Below, piece after piece: positions 50,698 through 59,572 of a DNA stretch of 64,000 nt; position 1 is the stretch's first letter; the number at the start of each line of letters is the position of its first letter. The stretch lies in NCBI GenBank assembly GCA_031420415.1, contig JANOMT010000020.1, positions 62,001 through 126,000 of the forward strand, written 5' to 3'. Under the pieces are notes generated by a model that was not told the DNA's origin, did not search any database, and saw only the letters and a list, made by a program, of their open reading frames with translations. This DNA is from JANYGA01 sp031420415. GTDB taxonomy: Bacteria > Vulcanimicrobiota > Vulcanimicrobiia > Vulcanimicrobiales > Vulcanimicrobiaceae. Made by a program: the position numbers and the translations under genes.

Positions 50698-51933
50698 CTA
50701 GATAGCGATTGCCGCTTCGTTCATCGTTTCGAAGTCATCGGCAAGGACGAGTGATTTACTCGCGAGTTGCAAGTTGCCCGCTTCGAGAAAACACTTCGCG
50801 GCGGCGACGTACGCGTTTTCGATGCTTCGCGCACTCGACGTCGTCTCGGCGAACGTAAGATACATCTTGCCGGTGAGCCGGGTGAACTTGTTCGCGAGAT
50901 CGTCGTCGCGCATTTCGCGTGCGGCGAGCGAAGCGCCGCGATACGCGCGTGCGGCTGCGGCGAAGCGTTGCGAAGCTTCGCACGATTGCGCTTCGACCAC
51001 GAAGATCTCGAGTGCTGCGGCGAGATTGCCGTGGCGCGATTCGTAGAGTGCGAGCGATTCGTTGCGCGACACTCGCGTCGTTTTTGTCCGCAGCAACGCT
51101 GCGGTTTTGGGGGCGTGTGAGAGCAGTTCGCGCCAACGTAAAACGTGTGCGACGCGCGTTACGAGATCGCGCATGTCGAACGGTTTACTGATGCATTCGT
51201 TCGCTCCCGCCGCCATCGCAGCCACGCGCGAGCCCGTGTCGTTGGCATCGACGAGCATGACGATCGAAACGGGCATCCGGTCGGGACGTCGCCGCAACAG
51301 CTCGACCGTCTCGCGATTGTTAGCGCCCGAGAGGGGGAAATTCATCAGCACGAGATCGGGAAGCCGACGACTGATTGCATCGAACGCCCCGAGGCCGTTG
51401 GCTGCGTCGAGCGTTGTGAAGCCGCTTTTTTGCAGTCCTCCGACGAGGAGTGCTCGCAACGCCGAATCCTCGTCGATGACGAGAATCGTCCCGCGGGAGT
51501 CCCGCACGAGGGCGTCGGTTGCGGTTGCCGACTCGACCGCGATCGCAAATTTCACGAGGCTCGCCTCGATGCGATCGGCGAGCGAAAATGAAACGTCGGT
51601 CGTGCTGTAACATTCGATGCAGCCGAAGGCCGAACCGACGCCGTGGATCGGGAGACACAGCCGATAGCCGTCCTCGAGCGGCGAACTCGTAAACTCCGTC
51701 GTTACCGGTTCGAGGGAGCGGCGGCCCGAGGCGATCGCTCGAGCGGCCGCGGCTGCCGAGAGCTTCCGATCCCCGTCGGGTGGGCCTCCGAGGGTGACGA
51801 TCGGTTCGGCCGAGCCGAAACCGTCGTGGAGCCAAACGCGGACGAACGAACATCCGAAGTCGTCGAGCAGCGCTCGGGCGGCCGCCGTCGCGAGCGTAGC
51901 CGTTGCAGGTGTGGCAAAGGTCGAGGTCACCAT
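50698..51933 (-). CDS. GAF-like / pseudo-receiver regulatory protein
   Basis: This 411-residue protein has a GAF-like N-terminal domain (about residues 10-135), a response-regulator receiver fold at about 148-265 and a helical, possibly TPR-like C-terminus. The receiver has the acidic pair in LVIDEDS and the conserved Lys in ISKPFDMRD. The phosphorylated Asp is replaced by Asn198 (VLMNFPLSG). It therefore probably cannot be switched by normal aspartyl phosphorylation and may respond to the GAF ligand instead. No output DNA-binding domain is seen. It is convergent with groEL, with the terminator between them. Confidence 0.75.
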   Translation of the reverse strand: MVTSTFATPATATLATAAARALLDDFGCSFVRVWLHDGFGSAEPIVTLGGPPDGDRKLSAAAAARAIASGRRSLEPVTTEFTSSPLEDGYRLCLPIHGVGSAFGCIECYSTTDVSFSLADRIEASLVKFAIAVESATATDALVRDSRGTILVIDEDSALRALLVGGLQKSGFTTLDAANGLGAFDAISRRLPDLVLMNFPLSGANNRETVELLRRRPDRMPVSIVMLVDANDTGSRVAAMAAGANECISKPFDMRDLVTRVAHVLRWRELLSHAPKTAALLRTKTTRVSRNESLALYESRHGNLAAALEIFVVEAQSCEASQRFAAAARAYRGASLAAREMRDDDLANKFTRLTGKMYLTFAETTSSARSIENAYVAAAKCFLEAGNLQLASKSLVLADDFETMNEAAIAI

Positions 51934-52022
51934 ACGTATTTCGTCGGTCGGTCGGTCAACTTCCTAAGAGAGGAAGAGGCTTTGCCGGGTATCTTAACGC
52001 GGTCTTCACGCTCCATCCAGTT

Positions 52023-52442
52023 CTAGGCAGCGGCGTTGCGCGCGAGGACGATGGCAAGGGCGTCTTCCACGAGTGCCACGAGCACGTCGGGAAAACCGCG
52101 CTCTTTCGTGAGGTAGCGCCGCGCGGCATAGCCGCCGTACGCTCCACCGAGCGCGCCGATCGCGCCGAGTGTTGCGGCAAGCAGCGGGGGGGTCCGTTCG
52201 CGTCGTGCGAGCGCGGCTCCGCAGAGCGCACCCGAGAGCGCGCGGACGGCGAGCGCCGGTGGCCACGTTCGCGCGGGTGCGAAGGCAAGCTTATCGACGA
52301 TCGCTTCGCCGGCTGCGGCGAAGGCGACGGGGCCCGCCCACATGCTTTCGTTTGCGAGTAAGGTGGCGGCGGGCGCGGTCATCGAGCGTAGACCGGCCAC
52401 GGTACCGATGGCGAAAGCGCGCAGAACCAGGGGTGCTGACAT
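52023..52442 (-). CDS. DUF4126 family membrane protein (short form)
   Basis: This 139-residue membrane protein has the DUF4126-type pattern: a GTVAGLRSMTAPA segment, an EAIVDKL helix start, an Arg-rich loop and a C-terminal VEDALAIVL helix. The longer relative at 3257-3841 has the matching EDALALV and GDKVPVLD segments. Function unknown. ATG 52442 opens the protein. It is divergent from the ATP-grasp gene across a 113-base gap that holds a small TCGCC/GGCGA hairpin and no clear promoter. Confidence 0.75.
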   Translation of the reverse strand: MSAPLVLRAFAIGTVAGLRSMTAPAATLLANESMWAGPVAFAAAGEAIVDKLAFAPARTWPPALAVRALSGALCGAALARRERTPPLLAATLGAIGALGGAYGGYAARRYLTKERGFPDVLVALVEDALAIVLARNAAA

Positions 52443-52555
52443 GCGCCCGACCTTTCTGACATTTCGTGCGTCGCCCTAGCGGCGATCGCGTGCGCGGAAC
52501 TCGTTAGCCACTGGGCCAACGAAGCAACGTGCCAAGACCGCGAATCCCGCCTCCC

Positions 52556-54007
52556 ATGCTACAACTCCAGCCGCATCTCGCGGTGGCTCGCCACTTCGAC
52601 GAGCTCTATCGTGCGGACGGCGAACCTCGGCCCGAATACACCGCGCTTGCAGCGACGCTCGCACGCCTCGGGCGCGACGAGATCCTCGATCGCATCCAAG
52701 CGATCGATACGACGCTGTTGCAACGCGGCGTGACGTTCACGGTCTACGCCGACAGCGCGGGCACGGAGCGGGTCTTTCCGTTCGATGTCATCCCGCGCAT
52801 CTTACGCAACGACGAGTGGTCGCGAATCCAGCGTGGCATCGCGCAACGAGTCCGCGCGATCAATGCGTTCGTGCACGACGTCTATCACGCCGAACGCATC
52901 CTGCGCGAGAAGCGTATCCCGCGCGAACTCGTCTATTCATCCAAGCATTATAATCGCGAAATGATCGACGTCGACGTCGCGCACGACATCTACATCCACG
53001 TGTCGGGTATCGATCTCATCCGCGACGAACGCGGCGAATTTCTCGTGCTCGAAGATAACTGTCGCACGCCGTCGGGGATCTCGTACGTGCTGGAAAATCG
53101 CGACGTGCTCAAACGCGGTTTCCCCGACCTCTTTCGCGACTACGCGGTCTGTCCCGTCGACGATTACCCGAGTCGCCTGCTCGATGTCTTACGCTACGTC
53201 GCGCCGCGCGGCGATGCGACGCCGATGGTCGTCGTGCTCACACCCGGCATCTACAACTCGGCGTATTTCGAACATTCGTTACTCGCTCGCCGCATGGGCG
53301 TGGAACTCGTCGAAGGCCGTGACTTGCTCGTGGTCGAGAACGTCGTGTTCCTCAAGACGACGCGCGGACTCGAACGCGTCGACGTCATCTACCGTCGCAC
53401 CGACGACGACTATCTCGATCCGCTTTATTTCCTCCCCGATTCGTCGCTCGGCGTGCCCGGACTCATGAACGCATATCGCGCCGGTAACGTCACGCTCGCG
53501 AACGCCATCGGCACGGGCGTCGGCGATGATAAATCGGTCTACCGTTACGTGCCGGAGATGATCCGATTCTATCTCGACGAGGAACCGCTGCTCGAGAACG
53601 TTCCGACCTTCGATTGCAACGACGAAACGCAACGTCGGCACGTGCTCGCCAATCTCGATAAGCTCGTCGTGAAGAATACGAATGCCTCCGGTGGCTACGG
53701 AATGCTCATGGGGCCGTTCGCTTCGCGCATGGAGCGCGAATCGTTCGCCGTGATGATCGAGGCCAAACCGCGCGATTTCATCGCTCAACCCGTCATCGAA
53801 CTTTCCTCGTCGCCAACGCTCGTCGATGGCGAGATGCACGCTCGCCGCGTCGATCTCCGACCCTTCGCGCTGTACGGTCGCGAGGTCGACGTGCCGCCCG
53901 CGGCACTCACGCGCGTGGCGCTACGCGAAGGATCGCTCGTCGTGAACTCATCGCAGGGCGGCGGTAGCAAAGATACGTGGGTCTTGCAGGGCGACGACGC
54001 GTGCTGA
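52556..54007 (+). CDS. Circularly permuted ATP-grasp type 2 protein
   Basis: This 483-residue protein belongs to the family formerly DUF404/DUF407 (CP_ATPgrasp_2). Typical segments are FDELYRADGEPRPEY, FTVYADSAGTERVFPFDVIPR, YIHVSGIDLIRD, LVLEDNCRTPSGISYVLEN, VKNTNASGGYG and NSSQGGGSKDTWVL. The family is predicted from comparative genomics to join amino acids or peptides using ATP, often with an alpha-E protein and a transglutaminase, exactly the next two genes here. The product is unknown. ATG 52556 was chosen. GTG 52529 is also in frame and neither has a good ribosome site. Confidence 0.9.
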   Translation: MLQLQPHLAVARHFDELYRADGEPRPEYTALAATLARLGRDEILDRIQAIDTTLLQRGVTFTVYADSAGTERVFPFDVIPRILRNDEWSRIQRGIAQRVRAINAFVHDVYHAERILREKRIPRELVYSSKHYNREMIDVDVAHDIYIHVSGIDLIRDERGEFLVLEDNCRTPSGISYVLENRDVLKRGFPDLFRDYAVCPVDDYPSRLLDVLRYVAPRGDATPMVVVLTPGIYNSAYFEHSLLARRMGVELVEGRDLLVVENVVFLKTTRGLERVDVIYRRTDDDYLDPLYFLPDSSLGVPGLMNAYRAGNVTLANAIGTGVGDDKSVYRYVPEMIRFYLDEEPLLENVPTFDCNDETQRRHVLANLDKLVVKNTNASGGYGMLMGPFASRMERESFAVMIEAKPRDFIAQPVIELSSSPTLVDGEMHARRVDLRPFALYGREVDVPPAALTRVALREGSLVVNSSQGGGSKDTWVLQGDDAC

Positions 54008-54954
54008 GTCGCGTCGCGGATTCCGTCTTCTGGCTCGGGCGCAACGTCGAACGTGCGGAGACCGTGGCTCGCGTGCTCGACGTGAACTACACCCGCGCGA
54101 TGGATTTCTACGCGCGACAGAGCGGTCGTTTCGAAGGCCTCTGGCGTTCGGTGATGCGCTGCGCGGGTTTCGTCGACGAACCGCAGTTCGGCCCCGCGAA
54201 GAAGATCGCATCGGAGTGCTTCGAGTATTGCGCCTTCGACCGCGACAACGCGAGTTCGATTCTCTCGAGCGTGCGTGTCGCGCGTGGGAACGCGCTCGGC
54301 ATCCGCGCCGAACTGACGACGGAAATTTGGGAAGTCGTCAACGTGCTCTACCTCTACGTCGAGAGTACGGATCTACGCGCGGTCTTACGCGAGGGTCCGA
54401 CGACGTTCTTACGACGCGTGCGCGACACGATGCAGGCGTTCGCCGGTATCAGCGACGCGACGCTCACGCACGGCGACGTCTGGAATTTCTTGCAGGTCGG
54501 CCGCTTTCTCGAACGCGCGTACATGACGGCACGTATCGTCGACGCACTCGACGTGGAAGACGAACCGTGGCACGAATCGCAACGCCTGCTCGAAATGTGT
54601 TGTGCGAGCGTGCCGTTCGCTCAGGCCTCGCATCGCACGCCCGAAGCGCGCGACGCGATCGGCTTCATGGTGCTCGCGGCTGATTTTCCGCGCAGCCTTC
54701 GCTTTTGCGTGCGCGAAGTCGATTCGGCGATGCATCGCATCTCCCGCGCTCCCAAGGGCACGTTTGGAAATGCAGCCGAACGACGACTCGGTCGTCTCTG
54801 CGCGTTGCTCGACTACACGCCGGTCGATGAAATTTTCGCGGGCGGCGTGCACGCGTTCGCGAGTTCGCTCGTGCGCGAACTCGAACTCCTGGGCTCCGAA
54901 ATCGAGGAAGCGTACTTTCCGCGTCTCCCGATCATCGCGGCGCTAGAGGCATAG
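54001..54954 (+). CDS. Alpha-E domain protein
   Basis: This 317-residue, mostly helical protein is of the alpha-E family (formerly DUF403). It opens with LSRVADSVFWLGRNVERAETVARVLDVN (recognisable core VFWLGRNVERAE). Further segments are VARGNALGIRAELTTEIWE, FLQVGRFLERA and a C-terminal ELELLGSEIEEAYF. Its function is unknown, but it always travels with the circularly permuted ATP-grasp gene. It starts at GTG 54001, overlapping the ATP-grasp stop by seven bases. The transglutaminase-like gene follows after eight bases. Confidence 0.9.
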   Translation: MLSRVADSVFWLGRNVERAETVARVLDVNYTRAMDFYARQSGRFEGLWRSVMRCAGFVDEPQFGPAKKIASECFEYCAFDRDNASSILSSVRVARGNALGIRAELTTEIWEVVNVLYLYVESTDLRAVLREGPTTFLRRVRDTMQAFAGISDATLTHGDVWNFLQVGRFLERAYMTARIVDALDVEDEPWHESQRLLEMCCASVPFAQASHRTPEARDAIGFMVLAADFPRSLRFCVREVDSAMHRISRAPKGTFGNAAERRLGRLCALLDYTPVDEIFAGGVHAFASSLVRELELLGSEIEEAYFPRLPIIAALEA

Positions 54955-54962
54955 GAGCAACG

Positions 54963-55814
54963 GTGGAATATACGATCGAGCATACGACGACCTATCGCTA
55001 TCCCAAGCACGTCGCAGAGAGCCACACGGTCGTCCATCTCCAACCGCGCAGCGACCAACAACAGTACTGCACGCGCTTCGTCCTCGATCTCGCACCGCGC
55101 GTGAATTACCACAATTACACCGATCGCTACGGCAACGATGTGCAGCACTTCGCGATCCTGCCGTCACATGCGAAACTTACGATCGCGACGCACTCGAGCG
55201 TCGTAACGCTCGCCGATCGCGAACCGCACGCGCCGATCGATGCCACGCGTGTCGATCTGCTCGCCGATCCCCGGCTCGAACGCCAATACGATTTCTCGCA
55301 CGAAAGCGCGTTCGTTCAATTCGGGCCCGAGCTCACCCGTATTCGCACCGAGCTCGGGCCGGCGGGCGATGCGATCGGGGCGTGGTGTAGTCATGTCATG
55401 CACTATCTTCACGACGCGTTCTCGTACGACGCGACGGCGACGACGGTACAGACCACGGTCGACGAAGCGCTCGCAAAGCGCGCGGGCGTGTGTCAGGATT
55501 ACGCGCACGTCATGATCGCCGTTCTGCGTTCGGCGGGGATCCCGGCGCGCTATGTAAGTGGGTATATCTTTCGCGGAGAGTCAAACATATTAGGTGCTGA
55601 AGCATCGCATGCATGGTGCGAGGCGTATCTACCGCCCTATGGCTGGGTCGGATTCGATCCGACGAACGACCTCCTCGTCAACGATTATTTCGTGAAGATC
55701 GCGCTCGGACGAGACTATCGCGACGTAAGCCCGGTCCGGGGCGTTTACCGCGGGCCGACGTACAGCGAGATGCACGTCAACGTCGCCATGGACGCTATCG
55801 CTACGGTACAATAG
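54963..55814 (+). CDS. Transglutaminase-like protease-fold protein
   Basis: This 283-residue protein has the bacterial transglutaminase-like N-terminal domain (EYTIEHTTTYRYP) and a catalytic core with the triad Cys177 (RAGVCQDYAH), His216 (ASHAWCEAY) and Asp232 (GFDPTND). Such enzymes cleave or form peptide amide bonds. With the ATP-grasp and alpha-E proteins it forms a three-gene operon predicted to make and then process or transfer a peptide-like product. GTG start at 54963. The gene carries no signal peptide, so it acts in the cytosol. Confidence 0.92.
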   Translation: MEYTIEHTTTYRYPKHVAESHTVVHLQPRSDQQQYCTRFVLDLAPRVNYHNYTDRYGNDVQHFAILPSHAKLTIATHSSVVTLADREPHAPIDATRVDLLADPRLERQYDFSHESAFVQFGPELTRIRTELGPAGDAIGAWCSHVMHYLHDAFSYDATATTVQTTVDEALAKRAGVCQDYAHVMIAVLRSAGIPARYVSGYIFRGESNILGAEASHAWCEAYLPPYGWVGFDPTNDLLVNDYFVKIALGRDYRDVSPVRGVYRGPTYSEMHVNVAMDAIATVQ

Positions 55815-55926
55815 CGCTTGCATTTCGTCTCCGAGGTTTTTTGCATACACCTATCGGCGGATATGCTCTCGTGAAAATATGCGGTACGTTGTTGGGAGAG
55901 CTACCGTGTTTGAAAGAAGATCCGTC

Positions 55927-56439
55927 ATGCGACCGTTGACCGCTCTTGCGACCGTCATCGCGATCCTCGTCTTCTTCATCGCCTACATTTTTGTCGGCCA
56001 ACCCTCGCTTCACATCACCGCGTGGGTCGTCGTCATTGCCGTGGCGACGTTCTTCGCTGCCGGCGGTGGAGTTGCGGGACTCAAGAAGGCGGTCGCGGGA
56101 AACATTGCGGGCGCGGTGTGGGTCGGGATCGCACTCGCGATCTGGAACGCCGTAGCGCCCGGTAACATTCTCGCACTCAGCATCATCCTCGCGATCGCGG
56201 CTTTCATACTCTGCATCGAAGCATCGGTGCCGGTCCTCGGTTTCATTCCGGCGGCCTTTTTGGGTGCGGGAACGTGGATCGGCGCGAATGGAGCGGGTCC
56301 GTTCGCGGTCGGACACCTTATGGTCATCGTGGCGATGATCGTCGGCGGGCTGCTCGGCATCCTCTCACAACAGGCCGCAGATCGCCTCGGGAAAACATCG
56401 GCTGAGCGGGTCGAGAAAGCAGCTGTCACCGGTCACTGA
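55927..56439 (+). CDS. DUF1097-like membrane protein
   Basis: This 170-residue protein has five or so predicted membrane helices. Its Gly/Ala-rich pattern (FFAAGGGVAGLKKAVAGNIAGAVW; GFIPAAFLGAGTWIG) matches the DUF1097 group of small membrane proteins of unknown function. Start chosen at ATG 55927, which begins the first helix and has a weak GAAAGAAGA stretch before it. ATG 55879 would add 16 residues. The intrinsic terminator at 56461 follows. The 112-base gap upstream shows nothing I can name. Confidence 0.65.
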   Translation: MRPLTALATVIAILVFFIAYIFVGQPSLHITAWVVVIAVATFFAAGGGVAGLKKAVAGNIAGAVWVGIALAIWNAVAPGNILALSIILAIAAFILCIEASVPVLGFIPAAFLGAGTWIGANGAGPFAVGHLMVIVAMIVGGLLGILSQQAADRLGKTSAERVEKAAVTGH

Positions 56440-56460
56440 CACGTCGATTCTGTCCCATAG

Positions 56461-56490
56461 AAAGCGCGCGGAGTAATTCGCGCGCTTTTT
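56461..56490 (+). terminator. Intrinsic terminator after the DUF1097-like gene
   Basis: AAAGCGCGCG at 56461-56470 pairs with CGCGCGCTTT at 56479-56488 over an eight-base loop and runs into a T-stretch (TTTTT in all). It separates this gene from the heat-shock operon. Confidence 0.88.
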
Positions 56491-56552
56491 CGCGCCCCCG
56501 TGGGTACGTGAGAGGGTGAGTGGGACAACTCGCGAATCGGCAACCCTCGCCC

Positions 56553-56579
56553 TTAGCAGTGTGTCCTTGAGAGTGCTAA
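56553..56579. promoter_or_regulatory. CIRCE operator of the hsp20-lon operon
   Basis: TTAGCAGTG at 56553-56561, nine bases, then GAGTGCTAA at 56571-56579. This matches the CIRCE consensus at 16 of 18 positions with exact spacing. It ends one base before the hsp20 ATG, so HrcA bound here would block transcription, and the repeat may also fold over the ribosome site in the RNA. No clear promoter boxes were found just upstream. Confidence 0.85.
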
Positions 56580-56580
56580 C

Positions 56581-57009
56581 ATGAACGACGAGTTCTTCGC
56601 GGAGTTCGATGCGTTGTTCGCCGGAATCGCCCGAAAGGCGAAGCCCGGCGGCTTCGAGCCCAACGCCGATATGTACCTCAGCGCCGATGGCCGATCGTTG
56701 CTCGTCAACGTCGAGATCGCAGGTGCGGACCCAACCGAGCTGCGCGTGATGGTGGAGGAGCGACGGCTCTTCATCATCGGCCGACGTATCGATCGCGAAC
56801 GTGCGGCGCGCGGGTCCGTTCTGATGAAAGAAATCGCCTATGGCGACTTCATCAAGCGCTTTCATCTGCCGATGGCCGTCGCATATGACGATGCCGCGGC
56901 GTCCTACCGCGACGGTATTCTCACGATCCGGCTCCTCGTTTCCGAAGAAGCCGCGCGCCCCGCGCGACGTACCGAAATCCGCATGACCGTAAAAAGGATC
57001 CCCGCCTGA
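56581..57009 (+). CDS. Small heat-shock protein (Hsp20/alpha-crystallin family)
   Basis: This 142-residue chaperone holds unfolding proteins. The alpha-crystallin domain runs from about residue 30 (ADMYLSADGRSLLVNVEIAG) to the C-terminus. It includes ELRVMVEERRLFIIGRR and the GILTIRLLV strand that matches the family's GVLTITLPK. The C-terminal RMTVKRI tail could supply the I/V-x-I/V contact. Its ATG follows the CIRCE element directly. Its TGA shares one base with the lon ATG (TGATG), so both are made together under heat-shock control. Confidence 0.93.
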   Translation: MNDEFFAEFDALFAGIARKAKPGGFEPNADMYLSADGRSLLVNVEIAGADPTELRVMVEERRLFIIGRRIDRERAARGSVLMKEIAYGDFIKRFHLPMAVAYDDAAASYRDGILTIRLLVSEEAARPARRTEIRMTVKRIPA

Positions 57010-59519
57010 TGGCACGTGCAAAGACGATCATCGTCCCCGCTGCGAAAAAAATCGACGTCTTGGGCATATTGCCGCTCCAGGATGCCGTGCTCTTCCCCAA
57101 TACCGTCATTCCGCTCGCGGTCGTCAAGAAACCCGGCATCGCACTCGTCGAAGAAGCGCTTCGTGACGGTCGCTCGATCGGACTCGTCGCGCTCAAGGAC
57201 AAGGATACGGAAGACCCCGGCCCCGACGACGTGCGTCGCGTCGGAACGATCGGCACGATCCAACGCATGATCAAGGTCCCCGACGGTACGATTCGCTGCA
57301 TCGTCGGCGGACTGAGCGTCTTCTCGATCGACAACTTCACGCAGTCGTCACCGTATCTTGCGGGCACGTATACGGAGCTTCCCGACATCACGAAAGAGTC
57401 GGGCGAACTCGTCGCGATGCACCGCAATCTCGCGTCGCTCTTCTCCAAGCTCATCGGCTATCTACCGCAAGCGCCGCGCGAGATGGAGATGGAAGTCAAC
57501 AACATCACGGATCCCAACTTGCTGACGTACTTCGTCGCGAGTTCGATGCGCCTCGATACGGCGGATCGCCAGATGTTGCTCGAAGAGCGCCACACGGAAA
57601 AGCGCATGCGCAAGCTCACCATGCTGCTCACAAAAGAACTCGAAGTCGTCGAACTCGGGCACAAGATTCAGTCCGATATCCAGCGCGAGATGGAAAAGAA
57701 TCAGCGCGAGTTCTACCTGCGCCAACAGCTACGCGCGATTCAGGAAGAGCTCGGTGAGACCGATCCCCAACAGGCCGAGACGAACGATCTTCGCATCAAG
57801 CTCGAAGAAGCGGGTCTGCCCGAAGATGCGAAAAAAGCGGCCGACCGCGAGCTCGATCGCCTAGCAAAAGTTCCCCAGGCGAGTCCCGAATACTCGGTGA
57901 TTCGTACGTATCTCGATTGGATCGTGCAATTACCGTGGAATAAGGAAACCTCGGATGCGATCGACATTCCGAAAGCGCGAGCGGTCCTCGACGAGGATCA
58001 CTACGACCTCGAAAAAGTCAAGGACCGTATCGTCGAATATCTCGCGGTCGGGAAACTCAAAAAGAAACTCACCGGTCCGATCCTCTGTTTCGTGGGGCCG
58101 CCGGGGGTCGGTAAGACATCGCTCGGGCAATCGATCGCGCGTGCGATGGGCCGTAAGTTCGTGCGCATCTCCGTCGGAGGCGTACGCGACGAAGCCGAGA
58201 TCCGCGGCCACCGCCGCACGTACATCGGCGCGATGCCCGGCACGATCGTGCGCGCGTTGCGGGATGCGGGCACGAAGAATCCCGTCATGATGATCGACGA
58301 GATCGACAAGGTCGGCGGCGATTATCGAGGCGATCCGCAATCCGCCCTTCTGGAAGTACTCGATCCGGCGCAGAACAATTCGTTCCGAGACCATTACCTC
58401 GACTTGCCTTTCGATCTCTCGCAAGTGCTCTTCGTCTGTACGGCAAACGATCTTTCGACGATCAGCGGCCCGTTGCGAGATCGTATGGAGATCATTCAGC
58501 TCTCGGGCTATACCGAATTCGAAAAGCTGCAGATCGCCAAGCGCTATCTGATCAAGAAGCAGCGCGAAGCCAACGGCTTACGCGAGACGCAAGTGCAGAT
58601 TAACGATGCCGCACTCAAAACGGTGATCAACGACTATACGCGCGAAGCGGGCGTGCGCAATCTCGAACGTGAGGTCGGCACGATCTTCCGTAAGATCGCG
58701 CGTAAGATCGCGGAAGAACCGCGCTACAAGGGCCGCGTGAAGAGCGAGAACGTTGCCGATTATCTGCAACGCCCGCGTTACTTTAACGAAGTCAAGAAAC
58801 GCACGGCATCGATCGGCGTCACGACGGGCCTCGCGTGGACGCCCGTCGGCGGCGACATCATGTTCATCGAGAGCTCGGTCATGCCGGGTACGGGAAAACT
58901 CGTCCTCACGGGCCAGCTCGGTGACGTGATGAAAGAATCCGCGCAGGCGGCCGTCTCGTTCTTGCGATCGCGTAGCGCCGAGCTGGGCTTACAAGACGAT
59001 TACTTCAACAAGCACGACGTCCATATCCACGTCCCCGCGGGCGCGACACCGAAGGATGGCCCTTCGGCCGGCATCGCGCTCGCGACGTCGATCGCATCGC
59101 TACTCACGGGCACGAAAGTCGATTCGAATCTCGCGATGACGGGCGAAATCACGCTCACGGGGCAAGTGCTCCCGATCGGCGGGCTCAAGGAGAAAGTGCT
59201 CGGCGCGAAACGCGCCGGCATCAACAAGATCGTGTTGCCGAAACGAAACGAGAGCGATCTCGACGACGTGCCGAAAGAGGTACGCGATACGATGACGTTC
59301 GTTCCGGTCGAAGAGATCAGCGAAGTCTTCGAACAGGCCTTCGGCAAACGCATCATCACGCCGGTCTTCCTTGGGGAGCCGCATCGTGGTGACGCCGGCG
59401 TCGTCGTTCCGATGCGACGCTCGAAGCGGCCGGCGGCAACGCCGCCTGTTGCGGCCTCGGCATCCGACCGCAAGCGCGCGATCACGCGGCGTACGGCGGT
59501 CCAAACGCGCAAGCGCTAG
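57009..59519 (+). CDS. lon: ATP-dependent protease Lon
   Basis: This 836-residue LonA protease has an N-terminal substrate domain (LPLQDAVLFPNTVIPLAV). The AAA+ module has Walker A GPPGVGKT at 363-370 and Walker B in MMIDEIDK. The C-terminal serine-lysine protease has Ser686 in KDGPSAG and Lys729 in GGLKEKVLGAK. It degrades misfolded and regulatory proteins. The C-terminal 50 residues after GKRIITPVF are basic and low complexity. It is second gene of the hsp20 operon; a CIRCE-controlled lon is unusual. Confidence 0.97.
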   Translation: MARAKTIIVPAAKKIDVLGILPLQDAVLFPNTVIPLAVVKKPGIALVEEALRDGRSIGLVALKDKDTEDPGPDDVRRVGTIGTIQRMIKVPDGTIRCIVGGLSVFSIDNFTQSSPYLAGTYTELPDITKESGELVAMHRNLASLFSKLIGYLPQAPREMEMEVNNITDPNLLTYFVASSMRLDTADRQMLLEERHTEKRMRKLTMLLTKELEVVELGHKIQSDIQREMEKNQREFYLRQQLRAIQEELGETDPQQAETNDLRIKLEEAGLPEDAKKAADRELDRLAKVPQASPEYSVIRTYLDWIVQLPWNKETSDAIDIPKARAVLDEDHYDLEKVKDRIVEYLAVGKLKKKLTGPILCFVGPPGVGKTSLGQSIARAMGRKFVRISVGGVRDEAEIRGHRRTYIGAMPGTIVRALRDAGTKNPVMMIDEIDKVGGDYRGDPQSALLEVLDPAQNNSFRDHYLDLPFDLSQVLFVCTANDLSTISGPLRDRMEIIQLSGYTEFEKLQIAKRYLIKKQREANGLRETQVQINDAALKTVINDYTREAGVRNLEREVGTIFRKIARKIAEEPRYKGRVKSENVADYLQRPRYFNEVKKRTASIGVTTGLAWTPVGGDIMFIESSVMPGTGKLVLTGQLGDVMKESAQAAVSFLRSRSAELGLQDDYFNKHDVHIHVPAGATPKDGPSAGIALATSIASLLTGTKVDSNLAMTGEITLTGQVLPIGGLKEKVLGAKRAGINKIVLPKRNESDLDDVPKEVRDTMTFVPVEEISEVFEQAFGKRIITPVFLGEPHRGDAGVVVPMRRSKRPAATPPVAASASDRKRAITRRTAVQTRKR

Positions 59520-59572
59520 GGGCGCAGATCCGAGCGCCGCAACTGCGGGGCGCGGGGCGGGATTAGGGAAAT

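Noticed and set aside
53977..54000. Earlier in-frame start for the alpha-E gene
   Set aside because: It would extend into the ATP-grasp coding end with non-conserved residues; GTG 54001 begins the conserved LSRVADSVFW segment.
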